Source: Mycobacterium celatum (GTDB lineage Bacteria > Actinomycetota > Actinomycetes > Mycobacteriales > Mycobacteriaceae). From it: DNA of 64,000 bases. The stretch covers positions 1 through 64,000 of the forward strand of contig NZ_LQOM01000024.1 of assembly GCF_002101595.1 (NCBI RefSeq). The letters run 5' to 3'. The notes under the pieces are model-generated. The model saw only the letters and a list, made by a program, of their open reading frames with translations. It made no database searches and was not told the DNA's origin. The position numbers were made by a program, and so were the translations under genes. Each line of letters opens with the position of its first letter. Position 1 is the stretch's first letter. Positions 9,654-18,573 of the stretch are shown in pieces.

Positions 9654-10538
9654 GTGCCGCTACCAGCAGATCCCAGCCCCACACTGGCCGCCTACGCCCA
9701 CCCGGAACGACTGGTCACCGCCGACTGGCTGGCCAGCAATATGGGCAAGCCCGGACTTGCTATCGTCGAATCCGACGAGGACGTACTGCTTTACGACGTC
9801 GGCCACATCCCCGGCGCGGTCAAGATCGACTGGCATACCGACCTCAACGACCCGCGCGTGCGCGACTACATCAACGGTGAGCAATTCGCCGACCTGATGA
9901 ACCGCAAGGGCATCTCGCGCGACGACACCGTCGTGATCTACGGCGACAAGAGCAACTGGTGGGCCGCCTATGCGCTGTGGGTGTTCACGCTGTTCGGTCA
10001 CCCGGATGTCCGGCTGCTCAACGGCGGTCGCGACCTGTGGCTCTCGGAGGGTAGGGAGACGACGCTCGACGTCCCGACCAAGACCACGACCGGCTACCCC
10101 GTCGTCGAGCGCAACGACGCGCCGATCCGTGCGTTCAAGGACGACGTACTGGCCATCCTGGGCTCCGAGCCGTTGATCGACGTGCGCTCCCCCGACGAGT
10201 ACACCGGCAAGCGCACCCACATGCCCGACTACCCCGAGGAGGGTGCGCTGCGCGCCGGGCACATCCCGACGGCGGTGCACATCCCGTGGGGCAAGGCCGC
10301 CGACGACAGCGGCAGGTTCCGCAGCCGTGACGAACTCGAGCAGCTCTACGGGTTCATCAAGCCGGACGACAAGACCGTCGTGTACTGCCGTATCGGCGAA
10401 CGTTCCAGCCACACCTGGTTCGTGCTGACCCATCTGCTCGGGATACCGGGTGTGCGCAACTACGACGGCTCGTGGACGGAGTGGGGCAACACCGTGCGGG
10501 TGCCGATCGCGGCAGGTGACCAGCCGGGAACCGTATGA
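9654..10538 (+). CDS. sseA: Thiosulfate sulfurtransferase (rhodanese) SseA
   Basis: 294 aa tandem rhodanese. The N-terminal domain is the inactive copy ([17 protein letters not shown], no cysteine in the loop); the C-terminal domain has the active loop [11 protein letters not shown] after VVY, with the persulfide-forming cysteine. It transfers sulfur from thiosulfate to thiophilic acceptors. It corresponds to Rv3283. Its stop overlaps the SufE-like gene by 4 bases (ATGA), pairing a sulfurtransferase with a SufE-family sulfur acceptor. Confidence 0.93.
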   Translation: MPLPADPSPTLAAYAHPERLVTADWLASNMGKPGLAIVESDEDVLLYDVGHIPGAVKIDWHTDLNDPRVRDYINGEQFADLMNRKGISRDDTVVIYGDKSNWWAAYALWVFTLFGHPDVRLLNGGRDLWLSEGRETTLDVPTKTTTGYPVVERNDAPIRAFKDDVLAILGSEPLIDVRSPDEYTGKRTHMPDYPEEGALRAGHIPTAVHIPWGKAADDSGRFRSRDELEQLYGFIKPDDKTVVYCRIGERSSHTWFVLTHLLGIPGVRNYDGSWTEWGNTVRVPIAAGDQPGTV

Positions 10539-10951
10539 GCATGCCCGCACCGCTGGCCGAGGTGGTGTCCGACTTCGCTGAAGTCGAAGGCCAGGACAAG
10601 CTGCAGCTGCTGCTGGAGTTCGCCAACGAGCTGCCGCCGCTGCCGGCCGACCTGCAAGAAGCAGCGATGGAGCCGGTACCCGAATGCCAGACTCCGCTGT
10701 TTTTGCACGTCGACGCCAGCGATCGGCAGCGGGTGCGGCTGCACTTTTCCGCGCCGGCCGAATCCCCCACCACCCGCGGATTCGCCTCGATCCTGGCCAC
10801 CGGGCTCGACGAACAACCCGCCGCCGACATCCTCGCGGTGCCGGAGGACTTCTACACCGATCTCGGGCTGGCGGCGCTGATCAGCCCGCTGCGGCTGCGC
10901 GGCATGTCGGCGATCCTGGCCCGGATCAAACGACACCTACGCGAGCCTTAG
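10535..10951 (+). CDS. SufE-family sulfur acceptor protein
   Basis: 138 aa SufE-fold protein (Rv3284 equivalent). The family cysteine is at about residue 51 in [10 protein letters not shown], and the second half contains [10 protein letters not shown] and [14 protein letters not shown], typical of SufE/YgdK. SufE proteins accept persulfide sulfur and stimulate cysteine desulfurases. Here coupling to sseA suggests that SseA could be its sulfur donor; that is inference from overlap. Confidence 0.88.
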   Translation: MSMPAPLAEVVSDFAEVEGQDKLQLLLEFANELPPLPADLQEAAMEPVPECQTPLFLHVDASDRQRVRLHFSAPAESPTTRGFASILATGLDEQPAADILAVPEDFYTDLGLAALISPLRLRGMSAILARIKRHLREP

Positions 10952-10973
10952 ACTCTCACCGACAGACTTGTAA

Positions 10974-12806
<1,833 letters not shown>

Positions 12807-12814
12807 CGGCGTCC

Positions 12815-12857
12815 GTCCGGCGACGATGCCGAGCGCAGCGACGAGGAGGAGCCGGAC
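12815..12857 (+). promoter_or_regulatory. Leader inverted repeat enclosing a ribosome site
   Basis: GTCCGGC (12815-12821) pairs with GCCGGAC (12851-12857), and the intervening bases hold the sequence GACGAGGAGGA that would act as Shine-Dalgarno for the next ORF. Pairing could mask the ribosome site. I recall similar GAGCGCAGCGACGAGGAG blocks upstream of other mycobacterial genes but cannot check. Confidence 0.4.
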
Positions 12858-12864
12858 AATCATT

Positions 12865-13113
12865 GTGGAGCCGGTTCAGATCAACGCGGGCGGGTGGTAT
12901 TTGCTGCCGCGCGACGACGCTGACTGCTGCGGCTGGTCGGTATGCGAGGCGACGACGGGTGAACCGCAGGCCGACGTGACGCTCGACCCGGTCAGCGGAG
13001 CCATCGTGACCCGGGCCCAGGACGGGCACGACGACGCCGCGGCCGCCGCCGCTGAGGCGGTGCAACGATTTGCTGCCGCAATGGGGGTGCGAACCGCGCC
13101 GGCTCAGGAGTAA
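12865..13113 (+). CDS. Hypothetical small protein, 82 aa
   Basis: Soluble protein starting VEPVQINAGGWYLLPRDD, with a cysteine pair (DCCGWSVCEA) and an alanine-rich C-terminal helix (DDAAAAAAEAVQRFAAAMG). I do not recognise a named family. The GTG at 12865 is chosen because a GAGGAGGA site lies about 11 bases upstream. It follows accA3 by 58 bases. I do not recall an equivalent between accA3 and sigF in M. tuberculosis. Confidence 0.55.
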   Translation: MEPVQINAGGWYLLPRDDADCCGWSVCEATTGEPQADVTLDPVSGAIVTRAQDGHDDAAAAAAEAVQRFAAAMGVRTAPAQE

Positions 13114-13162
13114 GGTCAAACCAGGTTGAGTTCACAGCCGCCCGGAACAACGTCAATGACGT

Positions 13163-13192
13163 GCGGGGGAGGCTGCCAACCAGCTCCCCCGC
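13163..13192. terminator. Strong GC hairpin, possible terminator
   Basis: GCGGGGGAG (13163-13171) pairs with CTCCCCCGC (13184-13192), and the loop can extend the stem with CTG/CAG. There is no U-run. It lies 50 bases after the 82 aa ORF and 63 bases before the STAS gene, so it could end accA3-side transcription or act in the STAS leader. Confidence 0.45.
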
Positions 13193-13254
13193 CGTGAGGG
13201 GCCACCACTTGACGTGATCCACAGCACGATGTTCGTTGACTGATGGAGTCACCA

Positions 13255-13692
13255 ATGTCTGTCGCCAATACTGCAGGATCTGCGGCCGCCGCATTTCCGC
13301 CTCAACCGTGGGAAAGCCACACCGCCCGTTTCAACGCTCGTCGCGGGCCGTCGGCCACCGTAATCAGCGCGAACGGCGAGTTCGACGCGTCCAACTCGGG
13401 TGCGCTCGCCGACTATGTGGCGCGCTGCGCGGCTCATTCCAAGTCGCTGGTCGTGGATTTGAGCGGCGTGGAATTCTTTGGCACCGCCGGTTTTTCGGCG
13501 TTGCACACGATCAATGTCCGGTGCGCCGGCGCCGACGTGCGCTGGGCGGTGGTGCCCAGTCACGCGGTTTCCCGGTTGCTGCGCATCTGCGATCCGGACA
13601 AGACGCTCCCGATCGCGGAGTCGGTGGCCGAGGGCTTGGCCGACGCCGAGGAGCCGCGTCGCCTACGCCAGCTGATCGCGCAGTCGCGTTAG
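13255..13692 (+). CDS. STAS-domain anti-anti-sigma factor-like protein
   Basis: 145 aa, one STAS domain (about residues 30-130). The core strand-loop KSLVVDLSGVEFFGTAGFSA aligns with the anti-anti-sigma phospho-site, where the usual D-S-S-G reads G-T-A-G, so a threonine replaces the phosphorylatable serine. Family members bind RsbW-type anti-sigma kinases. The ATG at 13255 has GGAG 6 bases upstream; an ATG at 13243 is in frame. The gene converges on sigF and overlaps its 3' end by 30 bases, so a partner role with RsbW is plausible but unproven. Confidence 0.8.
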   Translation: MSVANTAGSAAAAFPPQPWESHTARFNARRGPSATVISANGEFDASNSGALADYVARCAAHSKSLVVDLSGVEFFGTAGFSALHTINVRCAGADVRWAVVPSHAVSRLLRICDPDKTLPIAESVAEGLADAEEPRRLRQLIAQSR

Positions 13693-14451
13693 CGATTTCG
13701 CCAACAGGCGAGACACATGCATCTGTGAGATGCCAACCCGCTCGGCAATCTGCGTCTGCGTCATCGACTCGAAGAACCTGAGCACCAACACCGTTCGCTC
13801 GCGCTCGGACAGCGCGTCCAGCAGCGGGCGCAGCGCCTCGCGGTTCTCGATCCGCTCCAGGCCGGCGTCCACATCACCGAGCGTGTCGGCGATGGCGCGG
13901 GCGTCTTCGTCGCCGCCGCCGCCACCGCTGTCGATGGACAAGGTGTTGTAGGAGCTGCCCGCCACCAGACCCTCGATCACCTCAGTCCGGTCCATGTCGA
14001 GCTCGTCGGCCAGCTCCGACGCCGTCGGCGCCCGGCCGAGCCGCTGGGACAGGTCGGCCGTGGCAGTGCCCAGCCGCAGATGCAGTTCCTTGAGCCGGCG
14101 CGGCACCTTGACCGACCAGCTGTTGTCCCGGAAGTGGCGGCGAACCTCCCCCATGATCGTGGGCACCGCGAACGAGACGAAGTCCGAACCCGCGTCGACG
14201 TCGAAGCGCACGACGGCGTTGACCAGCCCGACCCGGGCTACCTGGACCAAGTCGTCGCGCGGTTCGCCGCGGCCCTCGAAGCGGCGGGCGATGTGATCGG
14301 CCAGCGGCAGGCAGCGTTCCACGATCTTGTCGCGCTGACGCTGGAATTCCGGTGAATCGGCCGACAGGCTGGCCAACTCACGGAACATATCCGGAACGTC
14401 GGCGTATTCATTGGGCCGCGACCCCGAACCGCCGACAGCTCGCGATGTCAC
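13663..14451 (-). CDS. sigF: RNA polymerase sigma factor SigF
   Basis: 262 aa group 3 stress sigma factor, very close to M. tuberculosis SigF in recalled sequence. Region 2 contains DDLVQVARVGLVNAVVRFD and FAVPTIMGEVRRHFRDNSW; region 3 follows with KVPRRLKELHLRLG; region 4 ends with TQTQIAERVGISQMHVSRLL, the -35 reading helix. Start is a GTG overlapping the rsbW stop by 4 bases, so synthesis is coupled to its antagonist. SigF directs a general stress and envelope regulon from GTTT/GGGTAT promoters. Confidence 0.95.
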   Translation of the reverse strand: MTSRAVGGSGSRPNEYADVPDMFRELASLSADSPEFQRQRDKIVERCLPLADHIARRFEGRGEPRDDLVQVARVGLVNAVVRFDVDAGSDFVSFAVPTIMGEVRRHFRDNSWSVKVPRRLKELHLRLGTATADLSQRLGRAPTASELADELDMDRTEVIEGLVAGSSYNTLSIDSGGGGGDEDARAIADTLGDVDAGLERIENREALRPLLDALSERERTVLVLRFFESMTQTQIAERVGISQMHVSRLLAKSLTRLRDQLA

Positions 14452-14885
14452 CGGGCGGAGCCCGCCCGTCGCGTCGTCAAGGTGATGCCGAATACGCCGC
14501 CGGACCCTTCGGGGCCGCGACCGTCGTGGAACGTCTGGACGTCGTCGGTCAGCGAGGTCAGCACATGCCAGCTGAAACTGCCGGGCATCACCACGTCGGA
14601 GGTCTGGCAGGCCGCCGACGCCTGCACGACCAATTCGGTGTCGCGTGGATCGACCACTATTACCAGCGTCGCGTCGGGGGCCGCGGAGCGGATCAGCCGG
14701 GTGCACACTTCGTCGACCGCCAGCCGCAGGTCGGCCACCGCGTCGAAGTCGAGGTCCTCGAAGGCGCCGACCGCGCCGACCAGGGTGCGCAGCATCGCCA
14801 GATTCTCCAACCGGGCGGCGACCCTGAACTCGATGGCACGGTCGCCTCGTTGCTGGGCGTTACCTGACACTTCGGTAGCGGTCAT
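14448..14885 (-). CDS. rsbW: Anti-sigma factor RsbW (UsfX)
   Basis: 145 aa GHKL-fold anti-sigma kinase that sequesters SigF. Motifs: the N-box region ADLRLAVDEVCTRLI and the later FSWHVLTSLTDDVQ and GVFGITL strands. The ATG at 14885 follows a strong GGGAGG site and gives exactly the length I recall for UsfX; the longer frame is not conserved. It is cotranscribed with sigF (4-base overlap). A sigma-F-like promoter lies about 340 bases upstream on the same strand (15227-15254). Confidence 0.94.
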   Translation of the reverse strand: MTATEVSGNAQQRGDRAIEFRVAARLENLAMLRTLVGAVGAFEDLDFDAVADLRLAVDEVCTRLIRSAAPDATLVIVVDPRDTELVVQASAACQTSDVVMPGSFSWHVLTSLTDDVQTFHDGRGPEGSGGVFGITLTTRRAGSAR

Positions 14886-14958
14886 CTGGCCTCCCGGCAA
14901 TATTTGACTGAGACTACCCCCGCGCTGGAGCCGGTTAGTCATGAGCGGTTGGCCCGGT

Positions 14959-14999
14959 GGCGACCCGTTGCGGCCGGCTTCGCCGCGCTTACGATCGCC
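14959..14999 (-). repeat. 41-base leader element, copy 1
   Basis: Read on the minus strand it begins GGCGATCGTAAGCGC and ends CGGGTCGCC, with GGCGAAGCC in the middle. It matches 37 of 41 positions of the element at 51510-51550 upstream of sdhC. Both copies point at the downstream operon (here rsbW-sigF, 73 bases away). The ends (GGCGA/TCGCC) and centre (GGC-GAA-GCC) can fold. Confidence 0.75.
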
Positions 15000-15012
15000 A
15001 CGCGCCGGGTAT
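14987..15012 (+). promoter_or_regulatory. Sigma-F-like promoter, plus strand
   Basis: GCTT (14987-14990), 16 bases, then GGGTAT (15007-15012), 10 bases before the ATG at 15023. The -10 matches the sigma-F consensus exactly; the -35 is one base off GTTT and lies inside the 41-base element. Confidence 0.45.
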
Positions 15013-15022
15013 TCCACCCGCC

Positions 15023-15172
15023 ATGGAGAAGGCCGACGCCACGGAAGTTCGCCGCACACGGCGACTTCGGCGCACCGCGGTGATCGCGGTGATCACGCTG
15101 CTGGTCGTGATTCTGGCGGCGATCGGGATCTACGTGATCGCGTTTGTGATTCTGGCCCCGATGCTCGGCTAG
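15023..15172 (+). CDS. Small membrane protein, 49 aa
   Basis: A basic N-terminus (TRRLRRT) followed by one long hydrophobic stretch (AVIAVITLLVVILAAIGIYV onwards) to the end: a single-pass or hairpin membrane peptide. No family recognised. The ATG at 15023 has no Shine-Dalgarno but sits just after a GGGTAT box, fitting a short-leader sigma-F transcript. It is divergent from rsbW. Confidence 0.55.
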   Translation: MEKADATEVRRTRRLRRTAVIAVITLLVVILAAIGIYVIAFVILAPMLG

Positions 15173-15226
15173 CCGGGATGCTGCGCCGTTGCTGGCTGCT
15201 GTTGAAGTCATCATGGTGTAGACCTG

Positions 15227-15254
15227 ATACCCCCTCGCCGCGGCGAGCGAAACC
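15227..15254 (-). promoter_or_regulatory. Consensus sigma-F promoter, minus strand
   Basis: On the minus strand: GGTTT (15254-15250), 17 bases, GGGTAT (15232-15227), a perfect match to the mycobacterial sigma-F consensus. The spacer holds a 14-base perfect palindrome (15234-15247, CTCGCCGCGGCGAG). The next gene in this direction is rsbW, about 340 bases on, so it could autoregulate rsbW-sigF through a long leader antisense to the 49 aa gene. Confidence 0.65.
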
Positions 15255-15266
15255 CAGGAGAGTGCG

Positions 15267-15461
15267 ATGGACAACCGCGACCCCCTGTCCGACGAGGTTC
15301 CCGTCGCCGACGCCGTCGAGCAGGAGCAGGAAACCACCCCCGTCCCGGACGTTCCCGACCGGGAGATCCCACCGGTGGAGGCGAACGCCTCGGACTGGCA
15401 GGAGCAGCGTCAGGAGATTGTCGGCGACGACGAAGACGACCGCGACTTATACCGCGAGTGA
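15267..15461 (+). CDS. Acidic small protein, 64 aa
   Basis: Highly acidic, probably disordered polypeptide (DNRDPLSDEVPVADAVEQEQE, ending DDEDDRDLYRE) with one tryptophan in ASDWQEQRQ. I recall similar proteins in other mycobacteria but no function. The ATG follows AGGAGAG, a good ribosome site. The perfect sigma-F promoter of the other strand lies in its leader, so the two transcripts diverge here. Confidence 0.65.
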   Translation: MDNRDPLSDEVPVADAVEQEQETTPVPDVPDREIPPVEANASDWQEQRQEIVGDDEDDRDLYRE

Positions 15462-15474
15462 GCGCGGCGAAACC

Positions 15475-15480
15475 TAGGCT
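15475..15480 (+). promoter_or_regulatory. -10 box for the Rv3289c-like gene
   Basis: TAGGCT ends 6 bases before the ATG at 15487, without an intervening ribosome site. Confidence 0.5.
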
Positions 15481-15486
15481 TGTGCC

Positions 15487-15867
15487 ATGACGCAAATTCT
15501 GGTGCGGGCTGTGGTGGTCATGGCATCGTGGGCGATCGGAGTGCTGGTGGCGGCGTGGGTTGTGCCCGGCGTGTCCATCTCGGCGTCGGGATTCGTTGTC
15601 GCCGTAGCGCTGTTCTCGATTGCGCACGCGCTGCTGTCGGCGCTGATCTTGAAGTTGCCCCATGCCTATGCGTCGCTGGTGCTCGGGGGCAGCGGCCTGG
15701 TATTGACGGTGGTTGCGCTGGCTCTGGCCTCGGCGTGGACCGACGGCCTGTTCTTGCGCGACATCGCTTCGTGGGTCGCGGCGACGGTGGTGGTGTGGCT
15801 GGTGACCACGATCGGCGCTATTTGCCTGCCGGAGATCTTCGCCCGCAGCGAGGCCGGCCCGGTTTGA
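15487..15867 (+). CDS. Four-helix membrane protein, Rv3289c-like
   Basis: 126 aa with four hydrophobic segments (about residues 5-27, 32-52, 60-82, 96-117), of the mycobacterial 'phage holin family' group (DUF-type, not a true phage holin). Features such as LVAAWVVPGVSIS and VVVWLVTTIGAICLPE match the Rv3289c protein as I recall it. Its role is unknown. In M. tuberculosis the equivalent is on the same strand as sigF; here it is on the opposite strand and precedes usfY. Confidence 0.75.
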   Translation: MTQILVRAVVVMASWAIGVLVAAWVVPGVSISASGFVVAVALFSIAHALLSALILKLPHAYASLVLGGSGLVLTVVALALASAWTDGLFLRDIASWVAATVVVWLVTTIGAICLPEIFARSEAGPV

Positions 15868-15919
15868 GAAGTCAGTGAGTAGCATTTGCATTACCTGGTC
15901 CGATGACGGAGGGGAGCTG

Positions 15920-16213
15920 ATGGGCGACACGCATCACAATCCGACGGATCCATTCCGGACCACGCAGCCGCACGCCGGCATCACGATGAAGGACAACTTG
16001 TTCTGGCCCGGGTTCATCCTGCTGGCCGTCGCAGTGGCCGGGATGATCAGCACGGTGGCCGTCGCCGCCTACCGGCATTACGAGTGGCTCTCCGCGACCG
16101 TCGCCATCGCCGTGCTCGGAACCATCGCCGGTGCGATGTGGTTTGTCATCGAACTGCGCCGGGTGGCTCGCATAGAAGCGCAGTGGGAGTCCCGGCAGTC
16201 GTCAGCCCGCTAA
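15920..16213 (+). CDS. usfY: UsfY-like membrane protein
   Basis: 97 aa with two membrane helices (about residues 28-48 and 56-76) and a C-terminal basic tail (LRRVARIEAQWESRQ). The opening GDTHHNPTDPFRTT and the tail match UsfY (Rv3288c) as recalled. The ATG at 15920 has a GGAGGGG site. It lies 52 bases after the four-helix protein on the plus strand, the reverse of the M. tuberculosis orientation. The last 12 bases overlap the convergent membrane gene. Confidence 0.78.
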   Translation: MGDTHHNPTDPFRTTQPHAGITMKDNLFWPGFILLAVAVAGMISTVAVAAYRHYEWLSATVAIAVLGTIAGAMWFVIELRRVARIEAQWESRQSSAR

Positions 16214-16588
16214 TGCCGGACCCGCGATCGGCGGGGCACCCATCGTCAGGGTGAGCAGCATCAGCATCAACAGGAACCATCCCGCGCCCTGCCATGCCCA
16301 CCAGGTGCCCTCGTCGCGCCAAATGCGGTACGTGCGCAGGAACGCCCACACCCCGCTGGCGAACAAGATGACCGGAGCGCCGAATGCCAGCAAAGTGCGC
16401 TGCGGCGCGCCGCAGGCCACGGTGTCGACAGCCATCGCGCCGTTGCACGTGCTGACCCATAGCGCGGCAACAATCAAGAACGCCACTCCGGCGACGCCAG
16501 CCAGCACTGCGAACCGGACGGCCGACTGGACGTCGCGGTCCTCCTGCCCCAGGCGGTCGCCACCTGAGCGCTGACGTGGTTTTTGCAT
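16202..16588 (-). CDS. Hypothetical membrane protein, 128 aa
   Basis: Three hydrophobic segments (about residues 24-45, 63-84, 98-118) with a short basic N-terminus rich in Arg/Gln. A cysteine pair (STCNGAM...TVACGAP) faces the first loop and may form a disulfide. I do not recognise a family. No strong ribosome site is seen at the ATG at 16588. It overlaps usfY at the 3' end by 12 bases and ends this small cluster of membrane genes. Confidence 0.65.
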   Translation of the reverse strand: MQKPRQRSGGDRLGQEDRDVQSAVRFAVLAGVAGVAFLIVAALWVSTCNGAMAVDTVACGAPQRTLLAFGAPVILFASGVWAFLRTYRIWRDEGTWWAWQGAGWFLLMLMLLTLTMGAPPIAGPALAG

Positions 16589-16696
16589 CCGCGAACCTCT
16601 ATCTTGCTTTCGGCTTCTTGTTGCATCGGCAAATCGGCGACTTCAGTTACACCGCCGTCGCGAGCCTGTCGCGGAGCCCGTGACTAGACCCCGACC

Positions 16697-18055
16697 TCAG
16701 TGAGGTTGACAACGGTATACCCGGTGGTAGGACGCGGTAAACACATCGCGGACCGCGTCCAGCGCCACATCGATCTCGGTGCGTGAGACGGTCAGCGCCG
16801 GCCGGAAACGCACGCCGTCGGCCCCGGTGGGCAGCACGATCACCCCGCGTTGCCACAGCTCGCGGATGACCTCGTCGCGCTCGGCGCTGCCGGGCAGGCT
16901 GAAGGCGCACATCAGGCCGCGGCCGCGGACGTCGAGCATCACCGCCGGGAAGTCGGCGGCGAGTTCTTCGAGCCCGCTGCGCAGGTAGCGGCCCTGGGCG
17001 GCCGCATTGGCGAACAACTGCTCGGATTCGATCACTTCCAGCACGCGGCGCGCTCGGACCATGTCGGTCAGGTTGCCGCCCCACGTCGAGTTGAGCCGGG
17101 AGTTGACGGCGAACACGTTGTCGGCGATCTCGTCGACGCGCCGTCCCGCCATCACGCCGCACACCTGGGTCTTCTTGCCGAACGCGACGACGTCCGGGGC
17201 GACGCCCAATTGCTGGTAAGCCCAAGCGGTTCCGGTCAGCCCGCACCCGGTCTGCACCTCGTCGAAAATCAGCAGGGCGTCGTGCTCGTCGCACAGTGCG
17301 CGCATGGCGGCGAAGAACTCCGGGCGGAAGTGGCGGTCGCCGCCTTCACCCTGGATCGGTTCGGCGATGAAACACGCGATGTCGTGCGGGTGGGCGTCGA
17401 ACGCCGCCCGGGCCTGCCGCAGCGACTCGGCTTCCAGCGCGTCCATGTCCGCCCCGGGCCGCAGATAGGGCGCGTCGATGCGCGGCCAGTCGAATTTCGG
17501 GAAGCGCGCCACGTTGAGCGGGTTGTGTGTGTTCGTCAGCGACAGCGTGTAGCCGCTGCGACCGTGAAATGCTCCGCGCAGGTGCAACACCCGGGTGCCC
17601 AGCGCGGGGTCGACGCCGCGCTCCTCGTTGTGCCGGCTTTTCCAGTCGAACGCGATTTTCAGCGCGTTCTCCACCGCCAGGGCGCCGCCGTCGATGAAGA
17701 ACAGGTGCGGCAGCGCCGGATCGCCCAGCACTCGCACGAAGGTTTCGACGAAGCGGGCCATCGGCACCGAATACACGTCGGAGTTGCTCGGCTTGTTGAC
17801 CGCGGCGTGGGCGAGTTCGGCGAGGAAGTCGTCGTCGCCGGTCAGCGCCGGGTGGTTCATGCCCAGCGCCGACGAGGAGACGAACGTGAACATGTCCAGG
17901 TAGCGCCGGCCAGTGCGGGCGTCGACCAGGTACGAGCCGGCCGAGCGCTCCAGGTCGAGCACCAGGTCGAAACCGCCGAGCGCAATGCTGCGGCCCAGCA
18001 CGTCGAGGACGCGGTCGGGGTGCAGCTGTTCGCCGGTGGCCTCCAGCACAGTCAT
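16697..18055 (-). CDS. lat: L-lysine epsilon-aminotransferase Lat
   Basis: Fold-type I PLP aminotransferase that moves the epsilon-amino group of lysine to 2-oxoglutarate, giving 2-aminoadipate semialdehyde. 452 aa; the PLP lysine is Lys294 or Lys295 in AFGKKTQVCG, and LLIFDEVQTGCG carries the aspartate that pairs with the pyridine nitrogen. The ATG at 18055 lies 6 bases after a TAAAAT -10 box. lrpA is 52 bases upstream on the same strand. The product feeds Pcd encoded just beyond. Confidence 0.95.
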   Translation of the reverse strand: MTVLEATGEQLHPDRVLDVLGRSIALGGFDLVLDLERSAGSYLVDARTGRRYLDMFTFVSSSALGMNHPALTGDDDFLAELAHAAVNKPSNSDVYSVPMARFVETFVRVLGDPALPHLFFIDGGALAVENALKIAFDWKSRHNEERGVDPALGTRVLHLRGAFHGRSGYTLSLTNTHNPLNVARFPKFDWPRIDAPYLRPGADMDALEAESLRQARAAFDAHPHDIACFIAEPIQGEGGDRHFRPEFFAAMRALCDEHDALLIFDEVQTGCGLTGTAWAYQQLGVAPDVVAFGKKTQVCGVMAGRRVDEIADNVFAVNSRLNSTWGGNLTDMVRARRVLEVIESEQLFANAAAQGRYLRSGLEELAADFPAVMLDVRGRGLMCAFSLPGSAERDEVIRELWQRGVIVLPTGADGVRFRPALTVSRTEIDVALDAVRDVFTASYHRVYRCQPH

Positions 18056-18061
18056 GCCCCG

Positions 18062-18077
18062 ATTTTAGCAACATGTT
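18062..18077 (-). promoter_or_regulatory. lat -10 box and adjacent palindrome
   Basis: TAAAAT (minus strand, 18067-18062) ends 6 bases before the lat ATG. Directly upstream is the 8-base palindrome AACATGTT (18070-18077), AT-rich against the background, a candidate site for LrpA, whose gene ends 30 bases further on. Confidence 0.45.
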
Positions 18078-18107
18078 TACGCTCTAATCGACGCGACACC
18101 GTAGGAA

Positions 18108-18554
18108 TTACGGCACAAACTGCCTGCCGCTGTAAAAAGTGCGTAGAATGATCGTGCTTCGCGTCCGAACGTTGGCCGTTGTCCGGATCCGCTGCAGCAG
18201 GTCCTCCAGCGCCCGCGCGGACTCGACACGGACCAGCAGGATGTAGCTCTCCTCGCCGGCCACCGAGTGGCACGATTCGATCGCCTCGATGTGCGCGAGG
18301 CGGGCAGGCGCATCATCGGGTTGGGAGGGATCGAGAGGAGTGATGGCCACGAACGCCGACAGCAAATGCCCCACCGCTTCGGGGTCGATCCGCGCCGAAT
18401 ATCCGGTCACCACGCCGCGCTCCTGGAGGCGACGCACCCTCGACTGGACCGCCGACACCGACAGGCCGGCGCTGGCCGCTAAGTCCGACAACGTCGCGCG
18501 GCCGTCGGCGACCAGTTCGCGCACCAGGGTCCGGTCGATGTCGTCGAGAGCCAT
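18108..18554 (-). CDS. lrpA: Lrp/AsnC-family regulator LrpA
   Basis: 148 aa. N-terminal winged helix-turn-helix (about residues 3-55: LSDLAASAGLSVSAVQSRV) and C-terminal RAM ligand-binding/oligomerisation domain (AFVAITPL, then HSVAGEESYILLVRVES). It corresponds to Rv3291c, an amino-acid-responsive regulator raised in starvation; lysine is a reasonable effector given the flanking genes. The ATG is 6 bases after a TATCGT box (18561-18566). It is divergent from the DUF1338 gene with 19 bases between starts, so one site could control both. Confidence 0.92.
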   Translation of the reverse strand: MALDDIDRTLVRELVADGRATLSDLAASAGLSVSAVQSRVRRLQERGVVTGYSARIDPEAVGHLLSAFVAITPLDPSQPDDAPARLAHIEAIESCHSVAGEESYILLVRVESARALEDLLQRIRTTANVRTRSTIILRTFYSGRQFVP

Positions 18555-18573
18555 GGCCGGACGATAGCCGACG

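Noticed and set aside
14886..14958. GGGTAG on the minus strand shortly before rsbW as a sigma-F promoter
   Set aside because: The last base departs from GGGTAY and no GTTT-like -35 lies 15-17 bases upstream.
14939..15337. 132-codon minus-strand frame that the sigma-F promoter at 15227-15254 could transcribe
   Set aside because: It starts upstream of that promoter, lacks a ribosome site and has a His/Arg/Asn-rich composition not seen in real genes here.
15487..15867. Holin-like gene as a sign of prophage
   Set aside because: The 'phage holin family' name is a label for a four-helix membrane fold; no other phage gene, integrase or att site is nearby, and the gene belongs to the sigF locus.
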